Positions 43,819-52,413 of a DNA stretch of 52,440 nucleotides are shown here, piece by piece. The notes below the pieces were generated by a model. The model searched no databases. It saw only the letters and a list, made by a program, of their open reading frames with translations, and had not been told where the DNA came from. The number at the start of each line of letters is the position of its first letter. The first letter of the stretch is position 1. This DNA is from an uncultured Elusimicrobia bacterium. GTDB lineage: Bacteria > Elusimicrobiota > Elusimicrobia > Elusimicrobiales > UBA9959. The DNA lies in assembly GCA_903873295.1 (NCBI GenBank), contig CAIQNV010000068.1, forward strand, positions 1 to 52,440. The letters run 5' to 3'. A program made the translations under genes and the position numbers.

Positions 43819-46089
43819 ATGAGATCCGAAAATAATAAAGAGCCTTTATCGTATACGGAACTGGCGGCTAGTTTGGCTGCCGCCGTTGAAGAAATTGCCG
43901 GCCATAGCGAAAAGCAAAAAAAACTGGCGGCCGACCTGGGGGCGGCCCATAAAGAAAATATCCACCTGATTAAAGAGCAAGCGGCAGTTGCGGCAGAGCT
44001 GGCCGCAAGCTATAAAGAGCTCGCCTTCCAGAACGAAGAAAAAGCCAAACGCGCCGCCGAGCTGGTTATCGCCAATGAAGAGCTCGCCTTCCAGAACGGG
44101 GAGAAAGCCAAACGCGCCGCCGAGCTGGTTATCGCCAACGAAGAGCTCGCCTTCCAGAACCAGGAGAAAGCCTGCCGCGCTGCCGAGCTGGCTGTCGCCA
44201 ACAAAGAGCTCGCCTTCCAGAACCAGGAGAAAGCCGACCGCGCCGCCGAGCTGGAACACTTCCTGCAGACCGCCGCCGGCGACAAGAAAATCCCGGGCGC
44301 TGCTGCGCGGAGCTTCCTTGATATTCCGCGGCATCTTGCCTTTCTCGTGGCCGGCTTGGTTCTTGCCTTTAGCTGCGGCGGCTATCTCCTGTATCGCAAC
44401 ACAAAAATCAATGTCTATGCCGGTAAATATGCGGAGCTTAAAGCCATCGGGGAATTGAAAGCCGGCGGCCTGTCCAACTGGTGGCAGGAGAGACTGAATA
44501 ATGCCGCCTCTTTATCACTCAACCTTGCCAATGAGTCACTGGTCCGGCCCTTCCTTGAGAACACCGCACCCGCGCAGACAGCAGGAGACATTAAAGCCTG
44601 GCTGGAGAATGTGCTGAAAAGCTATGACTATGAGGACGCCGCCCTGGTTGACAACCGGGGCCGAGTGCGGCTCTTTGTCGGGATAGCTAAACCGGCGCTT
44701 AGTCAGCTGGCGCTTGCCGGTATTAAGGAAGTGCAGCGGTCGCAAAGGCCGGGCCTTGGCGGCATCTACGACAAGGCGGACAATGTCAGTATCCCCCACT
44801 TGAACTTGTACGTCCCTTTGCTGGGGCGGGCTGCGCCGGGCGCGGGCGGGAAGTGTATGGGGGTACTGATGTTCCGCATCAACCCGGAGCGGTTCCTCTA
44901 TCCGTATATCCAATCCTGGCCAGCGCCGAGCCGCACCGCGGAAACCCTGCTGCTAAGCCGCGAAGGCGACACAGCTCTCTTTCTTAACAAGCTCCGGCAC
45001 AGTTCCGCGCCGCCGCTGTCGCTGCGCTTTCCTTTATCCCGTAAGAATAGCCCGGCCATACAGGCTGTGCTCGGGCATGAGGGCGCCTTTGAAGGGAAAG
45101 ATTACCGCGGCGTAAAGGTTTTAGCGGATTTCCGGCCCGTCCCGGGCACGCCCTGGTTCATTGTTTCCAAAGTAGATTCAGAGGAGATCCTTTCAGGACT
45201 GTACTTGTCCGCCTGGCTCATCCTGGTCTTTACCTGTCTCTGTATTCTTCTTTCAGCGGGCTTAATTACGCTTCTATATAATGTTCGGCAGAGGAATGCT
45301 TATCGGAACCTCTCGGTAGTGAATGCCGCGCGTTTGCGGAGCGATGCCCTGCTTGAAGATAAATTGAAGGATCTGCTGGAGAAGAACGCCGAGCTGGAAC
45401 GCTTCCTGTATACGGCCTCCCACGACCTGAAAAGCCCGGTCGTTACGGTGCGGAGCTTCCTTGGCTACCTGGAAAAAGACCTGGCCGGCGGCAATGCCGC
45501 GCGCGCCGCGGCGGATATAGGCTTTATCCGCGCCGCCGCCGACAAGATGGCCGAGCTGCTGGACGACCTGCTGGGTATCTCGCGCATCGGCCGCGTGATA
45601 ACCCCGCCCGCGCTGGTCACGCTGCAGGCCGTGGCGGACGAAGCCCTGGCCGCGGTGGCCGGCAAGCTCTCTGAGCGCGGGGTGCGCACGCAGGTGGCAG
45701 GCGGTACGGCGGCGCTGTTCGGCGACCGGCTCCGCCTGGCCGAGATCTGGCAGAATTTGGTGGAGAACGCCTGCAAGTATATGGGGCCGCAGAAAGAGCC
45801 GCGCATAGACATAGGCTTTGAAGCGCGCGGCGCGGAGCGGGTGTTCTTCGTGCGCGATAACGGCATGGGCATAGACCCGCGCTTCCTGGTTAAAATATTC
45901 GGCCTGTTCGAAAAGCTGGACGCCAAGGCGGAAGGCTCGGGCATAGGCCTGGCCATAGTGCAGCGGATAGTGGGCCTTTACGGGGGCCGCATCTGGGCGG
46001 AGTCCGCGGGAGAGGGGCAGGGCTCAGTTTTTTATTTCACCCTGCCCGGCGCGGTCAGCAATGAGCCACAACAAGGAGAGAAACCATGA
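43819..46089 (+). CDS. Membrane sensor histidine kinase with N-terminal coiled-coil repeats
   Basis: First component of a phosphorelay operon. ATG 43819 (GGGGGAG just before) is preferred over an in-frame TTG at 43762. Residues about 55-150 form a coiled coil with four 21-residue repeats containing ELAFQNxEKAxRAAEL. Membrane segments at about 171-193 and 461-487 flank a Cache-like extracytoplasmic sensor domain (about 195-460: NWWQERLNNAASLSLNLAN, ALVDNRGRVRLFV). HisKA has His535 in TASHDLKSPVVTV; HATPase_c has IWQNLVENACKYM, VFFVRDNGMGID, FGLFEKLDAKAEGSGIGLAI and ends GSVFYFTLP. A cytoplasmic coiled coil before TM1 is unusual. Overlaps the next gene by ATGA. Confidence 0.9.
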   Translation: MRSENNKEPLSYTELAASLAAAVEEIAGHSEKQKKLAADLGAAHKENIHLIKEQAAVAAELAASYKELAFQNEEKAKRAAELVIANEELAFQNGEKAKRAAELVIANEELAFQNQEKACRAAELAVANKELAFQNQEKADRAAELEHFLQTAAGDKKIPGAAARSFLDIPRHLAFLVAGLVLAFSCGGYLLYRNTKINVYAGKYAELKAIGELKAGGLSNWWQERLNNAASLSLNLANESLVRPFLENTAPAQTAGDIKAWLENVLKSYDYEDAALVDNRGRVRLFVGIAKPALSQLALAGIKEVQRSQRPGLGGIYDKADNVSIPHLNLYVPLLGRAAPGAGGKCMGVLMFRINPERFLYPYIQSWPAPSRTAETLLLSREGDTALFLNKLRHSSAPPLSLRFPLSRKNSPAIQAVLGHEGAFEGKDYRGVKVLADFRPVPGTPWFIVSKVDSEEILSGLYLSAWLILVFTCLCILLSAGLITLLYNVRQRNAYRNLSVVNAARLRSDALLEDKLKDLLEKNAELERFLYTASHDLKSPVVTVRSFLGYLEKDLAGGNAARAAADIGFIRAAADKMAELLDDLLGISRIGRVITPPALVTLQAVADEALAAVAGKLSERGVRTQVAGGTAALFGDRLRLAEIWQNLVENACKYMGPQKEPRIDIGFEARGAERVFFVRDNGMGIDPRFLVKIFGLFEKLDAKAEGSGIGLAIVQRIVGLYGGRIWAESAGEGQGSVFYFTLPGAVSNEPQQGEKP
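44017..44247 (+). repeat. Four tandem 63-bp repeats in a kinase gene
   Basis: GAGCTCGCCTTCCAGAAC occurs at 44017, 44080, 44143 and 44206, exactly 63 bp apart. Each unit codes 21 residues, three heptads, so copy number changes would keep the coiled-coil register. Confidence 0.9.
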
Positions 46090-46526
46090 ACGGAGAACCG
46101 ATAGTTATTCTGCTGGCGGAAGACGAGAACGGGCATGCCGAGCTGGTGCGGCGGAGTTTAGAAGGCGCCAAGGTAGCTAATACACTCATACGCGTAGCCG
46201 ACGGGCAGGAGGCGCTGGATTACCTGTACCGGAAGAACGGCTTCAGCGACCCGGCCAAGTCGCCCTGGCCCGGCATCATCATGCTTGACCTGCGCATGCC
46301 GCGGGTGGACGGGCTGACGGTGCTTAAGAGCATCAAGGCGGACCCCGGACTGATGCGTATCCCCGTGGTTATCCTTACCACCTCGGAGGCCGAGAAGGAC
46401 ATCGCTGAAGCCTACGACTGCCACGCCAACAGCTATTTGGTAAAACCGATGGACTTTGCCAAGTTCACCGAGCTGATGCAAACCCTGGATTTCTACTGGC
46501 TGGCCTGGAACAAGAATCCCCTCTAA
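46086..46526 (+). CDS. Stand-alone response regulator receiver, Rcp1-like
   Basis: Single-domain CheY-like protein. Acidic pocket in LLAEDENGHAELVRRSL, phospho-acceptor Asp68 in IIMLDLRMPRVDG, Thr in VVILTTSEAEKD and Lys at about 118 in YLVKPMDF. The insertion between strand 2 and strand 3 (YLYRKNGFSDPAKSPWPG) is typical of Rcp1/phytochrome-associated regulators. No output domain, so it passes phosphate on or acts by protein contact. It overlaps the upstream kinase gene by 4 nt and precedes a hybrid kinase by 17 nt, so the three are likely one pathway. Confidence 0.93.
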   Translation: MNGEPIVILLAEDENGHAELVRRSLEGAKVANTLIRVADGQEALDYLYRKNGFSDPAKSPWPGIIMLDLRMPRVDGLTVLKSIKADPGLMRIPVVILTTSEAEKDIAEAYDCHANSYLVKPMDFAKFTELMQTLDFYWLAWNKNPL

Positions 46527-46543
46527 CCGCTCTGGACATTAAA

Positions 46544-49390
46544 ATGAACTCAGAACGCCTGCGGCTGCTGATCCTGGACGATGAAGAGGGCCATATCGAG
46601 CTGATCCGCCGCGCCTTTGACGAGGCCGGCGGCAAGGCCGAGATCCGCTCCGCGGGCACGCTGCGGGAATACCGGGCGCTCGCGGCCGCCCAGCCGCCCG
46701 ACATTGCGCTGGTAGACCTGAACCTGCCGGACGGCCGCGGCTCGGAGCTGCTGTCTCATCCGCCCCAGGGCGCGCCGTTTCCGGTGCTGGTGATGACCGC
46801 CTACGGCAACCCGCAGATAATAGTGGAAGTGATGAAGGCCGGCGCCCTGGACTATGTGATAAAATCGCCGGAAGCTTTCGCCGCCATGCCGCATAGCGTG
46901 GAGAGCGCCCTGCGCGAGTGGACCCTGCTGCAGCGCCATAAAAAGGCGGAAGCGGAGCTGCTGGAATCACAAAGCCTTCTCGCGAGCGTAGTGGAAAATA
47001 TCCCGCTGATGGTTTTTTTAAAAGAAGCCAAAGACCTTCGCTTCGTAGTGTTCAACCGCGCGGGCGAGGAGCTGCTGGGCTATGACCGCAAGGAGCTGCT
47101 AGGCAAGAACAATCTTGACCTTTTCCCGCCCGAACAGGCCGCCCAGTTCATGGCTAAGGACAGGGAAGTGCTGGACGGCGAGGCGGTCATGCTGGACATT
47201 CCGGAAGAGTCTATCTTGACGGCCAAAAAAGGCACCCGGCTGCTTCATACCCGGAAGGTCTGCATCCGCGGCGCCGACGGGGCCACTAAGTATCTGCTGG
47301 GCATCTCGGAGGATATAACCGAGCGCAAGAGGGCGCAGGAGTCGCTGCGCAAGAGCGAGGAGAGATTTCAACTGGCTATCGATGCGACTAAAGATGGTGT
47401 TTGGGAATGGGATATCCAAAATAATACCGAGTACTTTGCCCCTTGCTGGTGCGAGATAGTCGGTTACGCGTTTGAGGATCCGGAATTCATTCATACATTC
47501 GATTCCTGGGCGGAAAGAATCCATCCTGATGACCATGAGCGTGTGATGGGTGCTTTAAAGAACCATCTTGAAAATGGCGCGGAATACGATGTTGATTATC
47601 GGCACCGGCATAGATCGGGGGAATATCGCTGGCAGAATTCCAGGGGGAAGGCATCACGTGACAAAAGCGGGAAACCTGTAAAGATGGTCGGGTGCATTTC
47701 CGACATCACCGAGCGCAAGAAAAGCGAATCGGACATCCTCGAGGCTTATGAGATGCAGGGCATGCTCAACGCCATGCTCAAGAACTCCTTAACGACTCTT
47801 CTGCTGGAGAAGAAACTGGCCGATCATCTTGCCGCCCTGCTCTCCATTCCCTGGCTTAATTTTCAGTCTAAAGGCGCCATCTTCCTCGCTAGCGGAAAGA
47901 CCCTGGCCCTGACGGTTCAGCAGGGGCTGGCGCCTGAACTGCTGGTCTCCTGCGCCAAGGTCCCGTTCGGGAAATGCCTGTGCGGCAGGGCCGCCGAGAG
48001 CGGGAAGGTTGTGGCCTCAACTCAAGTCGGCCCGGAGCATGAGACCGTCTACGAGGGGATGCCCCCGCACGGCCATTATTGCGTGCCCATTATCGCCGCC
48101 GGCGCGACTCTGGGGGTCCTCGACCTCTTCTTAAAAGAGGGGACCGCCCTCACCGCGAAACAGACGGATTTTGTCCGGGCCGTCGCGGATAACCTTGCGG
48201 CGGATATTCTCCAGGCGCGGGTCAAGGGCCAGTTTATCCAGGCCCAGAAACTGGAAGCGGTGGGATTGCTGGCCGGCGGGGTGGCGCACGACTTCAATAA
48301 TCTGCTCACGGCCATTATCTGCTACGGCGGGTTCCTTATGAAAGAGCTGGCCGCGGACGACCCTAAGCGCGGGGACGTAAAAGAGATCCTGGCCGCCGCC
48401 GACCGGGCGGCCGGGCTCACCACGCAGCTGCTGACCTTCAGCCGCAAGCAGATACTCTCTCTTAAAATAGTGGACCTTAACGCTTCCGTGGGCGGCATGG
48501 TTAAAATGCTGACGCGGCTTATCGGCGAAGACGTCAGGCTGGAAACCAGGCTGGCGGCGCGGAGCTGCCCGGTTAAAGTGGACACCGGGCAGATGGACCA
48601 AATGATAGTCAACCTGGCGGTAAACGCCCGCGACGCCATGCCCAAAGGCGGGGCGCTGGTCCTGGAGACCGCGATCGTAACTCCCGGAGAAGACTTTTTT
48701 TGTAAACACGCGGAACTGCCGCGCGGGCCGCTGGTCTGTTTGCGCGTAAGCGATACGGGCATCGGAATGAGCGAAGAGGTTAAAGAGCATTTATTCGAAC
48801 CTTTCTTCACTACTAAAGATAAAGGCAAGGGCACCGGCCTGGGGCTTGCCACGGTTTTCGGCATCGTAAAACAGAGCGGCGGCGAGATAGAGGTGGAAAG
48901 CGAATTAGGGCGGGGCACGACTTTAAAAATATATCTGCCGTATGTCGAAGCCGATATTCCCGACACGGATGAAGACAAAGACCAGGGTGTTTTTCTTAAG
49001 GGGACTGAAACAGTGCTGCTTGTCGAGGACGAGGACAGCCTGCGCCGCCTCGGCGAGCGGCTGCTGCTCATGAGCGGCTATACGGTTATTTCAGCGGCCG
49101 GCGGCAAAGAAGCCCTGGAGGCGGCCGAGCGCCACGGCAGACCGGTAGACCTGCTTCTGACCGACGTGGTGATGCCGGGCATGAGCGGCCGCGAGCTGGC
49201 CCTGGAACTGGCGCGCAGGAAACTGGCGAGCAGGACGCTTTACATGTCCGGCTATACCGACGACGCCATAGTGCGGCACGGAGTCCTTGAGCCGGGCCTC
49301 GCGTTCCTCTACAAGCCGTTCACGGTAGAGGCGCTTTCCGCCAAGCTGCGCCAAGTGCTAGACGGCCCCGCCGACCAGGCGAAGGCATAG
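46544..49390 (+). CDS. Hybrid histidine kinase: receiver-PAS-PAS-GAF-HisKA-HATPase-receiver
   Basis: Soluble multi-domain kinase without membrane segments. N-terminal receiver (Asp58 in [10 protein letters not shown]; Lys in YVIKSPE). PAS 1 at about 145-262, ending [16 protein letters not shown] 2 at about 270-390, of the PAC-fold type ([29 protein letters not shown]). A GAF-like domain follows (about 425-565: [14 protein letters not shown]). HisKA has His582 in [14 protein letters not shown]; HATPase_c has [19 protein letters not shown] and [19 protein letters not shown]; the C-terminal receiver has Asp874 in [11 protein letters not shown]. Domain order allows an N-terminal input by phosphotransfer from the first kinase and a C-terminal output receiver. 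Confidence 0.93.
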   Translation: MNSERLRLLILDDEEGHIELIRRAFDEAGGKAEIRSAGTLREYRALAAAQPPDIALVDLNLPDGRGSELLSHPPQGAPFPVLVMTAYGNPQIIVEVMKAGALDYVIKSPEAFAAMPHSVESALREWTLLQRHKKAEAELLESQSLLASVVENIPLMVFLKEAKDLRFVVFNRAGEELLGYDRKELLGKNNLDLFPPEQAAQFMAKDREVLDGEAVMLDIPEESILTAKKGTRLLHTRKVCIRGADGATKYLLGISEDITERKRAQESLRKSEERFQLAIDATKDGVWEWDIQNNTEYFAPCWCEIVGYAFEDPEFIHTFDSWAERIHPDDHERVMGALKNHLENGAEYDVDYRHRHRSGEYRWQNSRGKASRDKSGKPVKMVGCISDITERKKSESDILEAYEMQGMLNAMLKNSLTTLLLEKKLADHLAALLSIPWLNFQSKGAIFLASGKTLALTVQQGLAPELLVSCAKVPFGKCLCGRAAESGKVVASTQVGPEHETVYEGMPPHGHYCVPIIAAGATLGVLDLFLKEGTALTAKQTDFVRAVADNLAADILQARVKGQFIQAQKLEAVGLLAGGVAHDFNNLLTAIICYGGFLMKELAADDPKRGDVKEILAAADRAAGLTTQLLTFSRKQILSLKIVDLNASVGGMVKMLTRLIGEDVRLETRLAARSCPVKVDTGQMDQMIVNLAVNARDAMPKGGALVLETAIVTPGEDFFCKHAELPRGPLVCLRVSDTGIGMSEEVKEHLFEPFFTTKDKGKGTGLGLATVFGIVKQSGGEIEVESELGRGTTLKIYLPYVEADIPDTDEDKDQGVFLKGTETVLLVEDEDSLRRLGERLLLMSGYTVISAAGGKEALEAAERHGRPVDLLLTDVVMPGMSGRELALELARRKLASRTLYMSGYTDDAIVRHGVLEPGLAFLYKPFTVEALSAKLRQVLDGPADQAKA

Positions 49391-49396
49391 GGAGAA

Positions 49397-49425
49397 GGGG
49401 ACGTTGCACGATAACTCGATAACTT
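49397..49425 (+). repeat. GGGGACGTTGCACGATAACT dispersed element
   Basis: Third copy of the element at 13395 and 23599. It is followed at about 49438 by GGGACTGATTACC, which resembles the GACGCTGATTACT family. It lies directly after the hybrid kinase gene; the remaining gap to 49621 shows no gene. Confidence 0.65.
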
Positions 49426-49620
49426 CGAAGAGGGTGGGGACTGATTACCAAACGAGTCGACTTTTTATATTCCGGATAAATTGGAAGACCAAGCCGCATT
49501 TTTTGCGGATTTTTCAGGCAGGGGAAAATAAAGGAAGGGAGAAAACTGCTGATAACCCGCCTGTTTTTCTATAGATCGCGGGCCCTGTCCTTCAGTAAGA
49601 GGTTTAACAAGGGGATATTC

Positions 49621-50520
49621 ATGAAACTCGTGTTTTCTTTTCTGATGATGGTATCTTTCGGCGCTCAGGCCTGGGCCGGCGCGCTGGACGGGATCTTCAC
49701 TCCCGGAGGCAGGGGAACCGGGGTAATCAACATTAGGCCCGCGCTTGGCAACCTGTTCGCGCGTTCCCTGCCTACCACGCCGCTGGAGAAAGGCCTGCTG
49801 GAGGGCAAAGTCGCGGTGGGTGTTTTCAAGATGGGGCAAGACAAGGATGGCGCCAGCATAAAACAGAGCCTGCCGGGCAGCGGGGGGGCGCTCAGCCTGC
49901 TTTATGGCTTTTCAAAGCATTGGGGCGTCACCGCCATCGCCGGCTTTGCCGGTGCAAAAGGCGACTTTCAGAGAATCAATCCGTACGGTAACGTCGGCGA
50001 TATAGTCAGCGGGAAGCCGGAGCAGAAAGCCGTGAACGCGGCGCTTAACCTGGTCTGGGACGGCTTTTCCGGGGACAATTTCAGGCTGCCTGTCATGCTG
50101 GGGCTGTCCTATCTGAAATACAGCGAATCTTTGTCGATTCCTTTCACCATACTCCAGGGCCCCCTTATCAACCACCGGGGCGTCATGTCCGAGGATTACA
50201 GTTATGACGAATTCGGCTATTCGCTGGGCCTGGCCCCGCAGTTCAATACCGGGCAGTTCCGGTGGGTGCCTTTCTTTTTTAGTACAAGCGCCGTCAATAA
50301 GGGCAAGCGCAAGTATATGGAGCGGGACCTGGATACCGGCCAGGTTTACACCGCCACGCCGAATACCGAAGAGAGCGGCACGGTTGTGACCGGCATACAG
50401 GTGGTGTACCGGCCCTGGAACCTTAGTTACTCTTACATCAGTCCTTCTCTCAGCGACGTCAGGCCGCAGGACGGGAACACAATGTCTTCCCATACGCTGA
50501 CCTTCTCCCGCAAGTTCTAG
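49621..50520 (+). CDS. Secreted probable outer-membrane beta-barrel protein
   Basis: Family not recognised. Signal peptide at about residues 1-19 (FGAQAWAGA). Alternating strand-like segments run through the mature protein (GGALSLLYGFSKHWGVTAIAG, KAVNAALNLVWDGF, FRLPVMLGLSYLKYSES, YSLGLAPQFNTGQFRWVPFFF, VVTGIQVVYRPWNLSYSYI), and the last strand ends SSHTLTFSRKF with a terminal Phe. A C-terminal Phe strand is the classic Bam-recognition signal. GGGG lies 8 nt upstream. A porin or transport role is possible but undefined. Confidence 0.75.
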   Translation: MKLVFSFLMMVSFGAQAWAGALDGIFTPGGRGTGVINIRPALGNLFARSLPTTPLEKGLLEGKVAVGVFKMGQDKDGASIKQSLPGSGGALSLLYGFSKHWGVTAIAGFAGAKGDFQRINPYGNVGDIVSGKPEQKAVNAALNLVWDGFSGDNFRLPVMLGLSYLKYSESLSIPFTILQGPLINHRGVMSEDYSYDEFGYSLGLAPQFNTGQFRWVPFFFSTSAVNKGKRKYMERDLDTGQVYTATPNTEESGTVVTGIQVVYRPWNLSYSYISPSLSDVRPQDGNTMSSHTLTFSRKF

Positions 50521-50551
50521 CCGGCGCCGGAGGTCTGGGATTTTCCCGCAA

Positions 50552-50573
50552 AAAGTCTCCTGGTACTTTTTTC
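50552..50573 (-). repeat. Inverted copy of the GAAAAAAGTACCAGGAGACT element
   Basis: Read on the minus strand this matches 37872-37896 except for a 3-base difference. Confidence 0.5.
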
Positions 50574-50643
50574 TGATCCTCGCGGCTCCCTTGCCCGGGG
50601 TATTGTGCGGGAAAAAATCAGTTCGGCCGAATAATAATTTTTG

Positions 50644-50649
50644 TATTAT
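50644..50649 (+). promoter_or_regulatory. Promoter -10 TATTAT (TTTTTGTATTATAG)
   Basis: Identical in form to the promoter at 17683. It precedes the lipoprotein gene by about 75 nt. Confidence 0.55.
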
Positions 50650-50723
50650 AGCCTCAATACCGGGAAGATGCGCTAACCCGCCCGAACAAGTGTTTACGAT
50701 CAAAGGACATTGCGAACGGAAAT

Positions 50724-51395
50724 ATGAAAAATGGACTTACCCGGTGTCTGCTGGTCCTGGGCTTGGCGCTGGCGGCGGCGGCCTGCCGGAGCACCCCCGA
50801 AGTGAAAGCCCCTTCGGCGGACCTGCCGCTGATAGCAGTCCTGCCGTTCGAGAATCAGAGTGCGGACATAGAGGCGGCCGACAAGGTCAGGAACGCCGTC
50901 TACGAAGAATTTAAAACCCGCGGTTACAGGCTGGTGGAACTGGAAACTATTGATTCAGGGCTTAAGACATTGGGCATATCCGAAGGCGGACAGTTGCCGG
51001 CCCTTACCGCGGAGAAGCTCGGCGCGGCCATCCCGGCCGAAGTTTTCTGCTACGGCAACGTGCTGGAGTTTAATTTTAAAAGCGTGGTCGCCGTAAGCCA
51101 GAAAAAAGTGGCCCTTGAGCTGAAACTGGTAAAGGCAGGCACGGTAACTGTGCTCTTTGAAGGTTCTGAAGAAGGCATCTCCTCCACCGCGGGCACGGAC
51201 GCGGCCGGGAGATTGGCTTTCAATGTAGTGGGGAAAATTTTCAAATCCGTAAAGAGCGGAGCAAAAAACCTGGTATCCCCGGGCTCCGGCCAGGCCGCGG
51301 ACGTCACCGACAAACTGGCCGACGTAGACCTCACACGGGAAACCGGCGACGCGATCCGCAAACTCCTGGACAAATACCAGAAATCAAAAGACTGA
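50724..51395 (+). CDS. GNA1162/DUF799-like lipoprotein
   Basis: Outer-membrane-directed lipoprotein candidate. A signal peptide with lipobox LAAAAC is followed by Cys at about residue 21. The mature domain resembles the GNA1162 and TolB-N/CsgG-type fold: LPLIAVLPFENQSAD, ADKVRNAVYEEFKTRGYRLVEL, ALTAEKLGAAIPAEVFCYGNVLEFN, SQKKVALELKLV, TVLFEGSEEG. The C-terminal half includes a helical stretch ending in RKLLDKYQKSKD. GNA1162 homologues are surface or periplasmic antigens that can oligomerise. It is the third protein of this fold group in the window, with 17871 and 19513. Confidence 0.8.
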   Translation: MKNGLTRCLLVLGLALAAAACRSTPEVKAPSADLPLIAVLPFENQSADIEAADKVRNAVYEEFKTRGYRLVELETIDSGLKTLGISEGGQLPALTAEKLGAAIPAEVFCYGNVLEFNFKSVVAVSQKKVALELKLVKAGTVTVLFEGSEEGISSTAGTDAAGRLAFNVVGKIFKSVKSGAKNLVSPGSGQAADVTDKLADVDLTRETGDAIRKLLDKYQKSKD

Positions 51396-51584
51396 CCAAG
51401 CCTAACCCGCCTGTAAGTTAGCAGAAAATTAAAAAAAACCATCTTTACAACCCGACACGCAGTTGTCGCGGTCGTCTGCTACACTATTATTAATAAAATA
51501 CCCGTAAGGGTTGTCCGGTGAGAGGCGAATTGCCCCAAAATCCGGGCCGGTGATCCCCGTGATTATTGTGGGGAAATGAGGATC

Positions 51585-51668
51585 ATGGAAAAAGATGAAG
51601 CCGTAGTTGAACTGCCGACAATTTGTCGACAGATCAAGTTGAAAAGTGACGGGAGGTTTTTGCTATGA
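51585..51668 (+). CDS. 27-residue leader reading frame coupled to a dinD remnant
   Basis: ATG after GAGG at 4 nt, coding MEKDEAVVELPTICRQIKLK plus SDGRFLL, with the TGA overlapping the next ATG. It could be a true small upstream gene or a fragment. No family recognised. Confidence 0.35.
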   Translation: MEKDEAVVELPTICRQIKLKSDGRFLL

Positions 51669-51862
51669 GCAAAAAAATCAAGAAAGCCGCAGAAACTCAT
51701 CTTTCGCCTTTCGAGCGAATCAAGCGCGCGAGCGAGGCGAATAACGAATATTGGGATAGTCGGGACCTGGCGAAAGTACTGGAATACACACAGTATCGGA
51801 ATTTTGAAGCCGTGGTCGAGAAGGCAAAACTGGCGTGTTTCAATAGCGGGCATCGTATTGAG

Positions 51863-51892
51863 GACCATTTTGCTGATGTCAGCAAAATGGTC
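51863..51892. repeat. 13-bp perfect inverted repeat inside the dinD remnant
   Basis: GACCATTTTGCTG and CAGCAAAATGGTC flank ATGT, coding the DHFADVSKMV part. The hairpin would be strong in mRNA or single-stranded DNA. There is no T-run. Confidence 0.7.
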
Positions 51893-51929
51893 GGGATCGG
51901 GAGCGGCTCAAACAGGGAAATCAAGGAAA

Positions 51930-51981
51930 GGCCAGGGCGGTCGCGGCTTGCCGCGAGATGGCCGCCGCACTCGCCCTGGCC
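51930..51981. repeat. Nested inverted repeat GGCCAGGGCG...CGCCCTGGCC
   Basis: 10-bp outer arms enclose a second stem TCGCGGC-TT-GCCGCGA. It sits exactly where the DinD similarity ends and is followed after 8 nt by TTTTT. It may be a small inserted element or the terminator of the truncated gene. Confidence 0.65.
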
Positions 51982-51988
51982 ATGCTGA

Positions 51989-52413
51989 ATTTTTGCAAAT
52001 TTAAGGAATTTATACATACTTATATGCACTTATATTAGTTATAAGCTATAACTATGTATATCTTTGTATAAACTTGCTTAGGACATATCATGGACCAAAT
52101 AAAAAACCCCTTCTCTCTTGGAGCTTCTCGAAGGCACCCATCCAGAGGTGTAAGGAACGTTACCCATAGTATGACAGCCTGAATCAGGGCTGCGGCGGGA
52201 CGTGTTTAAGCGCGTAAATGCAAGGGAGTTTGATCGGTTTAAAATCAGGGAACGAGCTGCTTTATATTTTGGAGAGATATTATGACTGAAAATTCTCCTG
52301 ATAAGCGGAGGAGGGGGCGTTTCCCGAGAATAGTTGAAAAGATTTGAGGCGGGCCTCCGACCTTGATACAATCAAGGTTGAATGCAGTAAGTAAATACTG
52401 GGAGGCACCGCCA
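51989..52413. other. AT-rich non-coding segment at the right edge
   Basis: About 425 nt without a convincing gene. It holds AT-rich sequence with TATAAGCTATA (52031-52050), an 18-codon reading frame at 52282 with a good GGAGAG site (MTENSPDKRRRGRFPENS), the hairpin at 52361 and a gene start at 52414. The layout recalls the non-coding end of an insertion sequence, but no transposase sequence is visible to prove it. Confidence 0.35.
52361..52379. repeat. Perfect hairpin ACCTTGAT-ACA-ATCAAGGT
   Basis: 8-bp arms with a 3-nt loop, ending 34 nt before the ATG of the edge gene. No T-run. Confidence 0.6.

Larger units (their letters stand above)
51665..51988 (+). pseudogene. dinD: Truncated DinD-like (DNA-damage-inducible) gene
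   Basis: The first about 88 residues match the start of DinD: SPFERIKRASEANNEYWDSR, DLAKVLEYTQYRNFEAVVEK, AKLACFNSGHRIEDHFADVS, KMVGIGSGSNREIKE. Full DinD proteins are about 270-280 aa; here the reading frame runs into a 52-nt inverted repeat and ends as RPGRSRLAARWPPHSPWPC. DinD inhibits RecA filament activity in E. coli and is often on mobile islands. The remainder of the gene is absent. The region is AT-richer than the chromosome to its left. GGGAGG lies 9 nt before the ATG. Confidence 0.75.

Noticed and set aside
51480..51580. Possible riboswitch in the GGTGAGAGGCGAATTGCCCC region before the dinD remnant
   Set aside because: The paired-looking pieces do not match any riboswitch core I know; CCCC/GGGG pairing alone is too weak.
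52078..52371. 97-codon minus-strand frame in the right-edge segment
   Set aside because: No ribosome-binding site, odd composition (PPPPL, SRRSPDSG) and it spans the hairpin; more likely non-coding.
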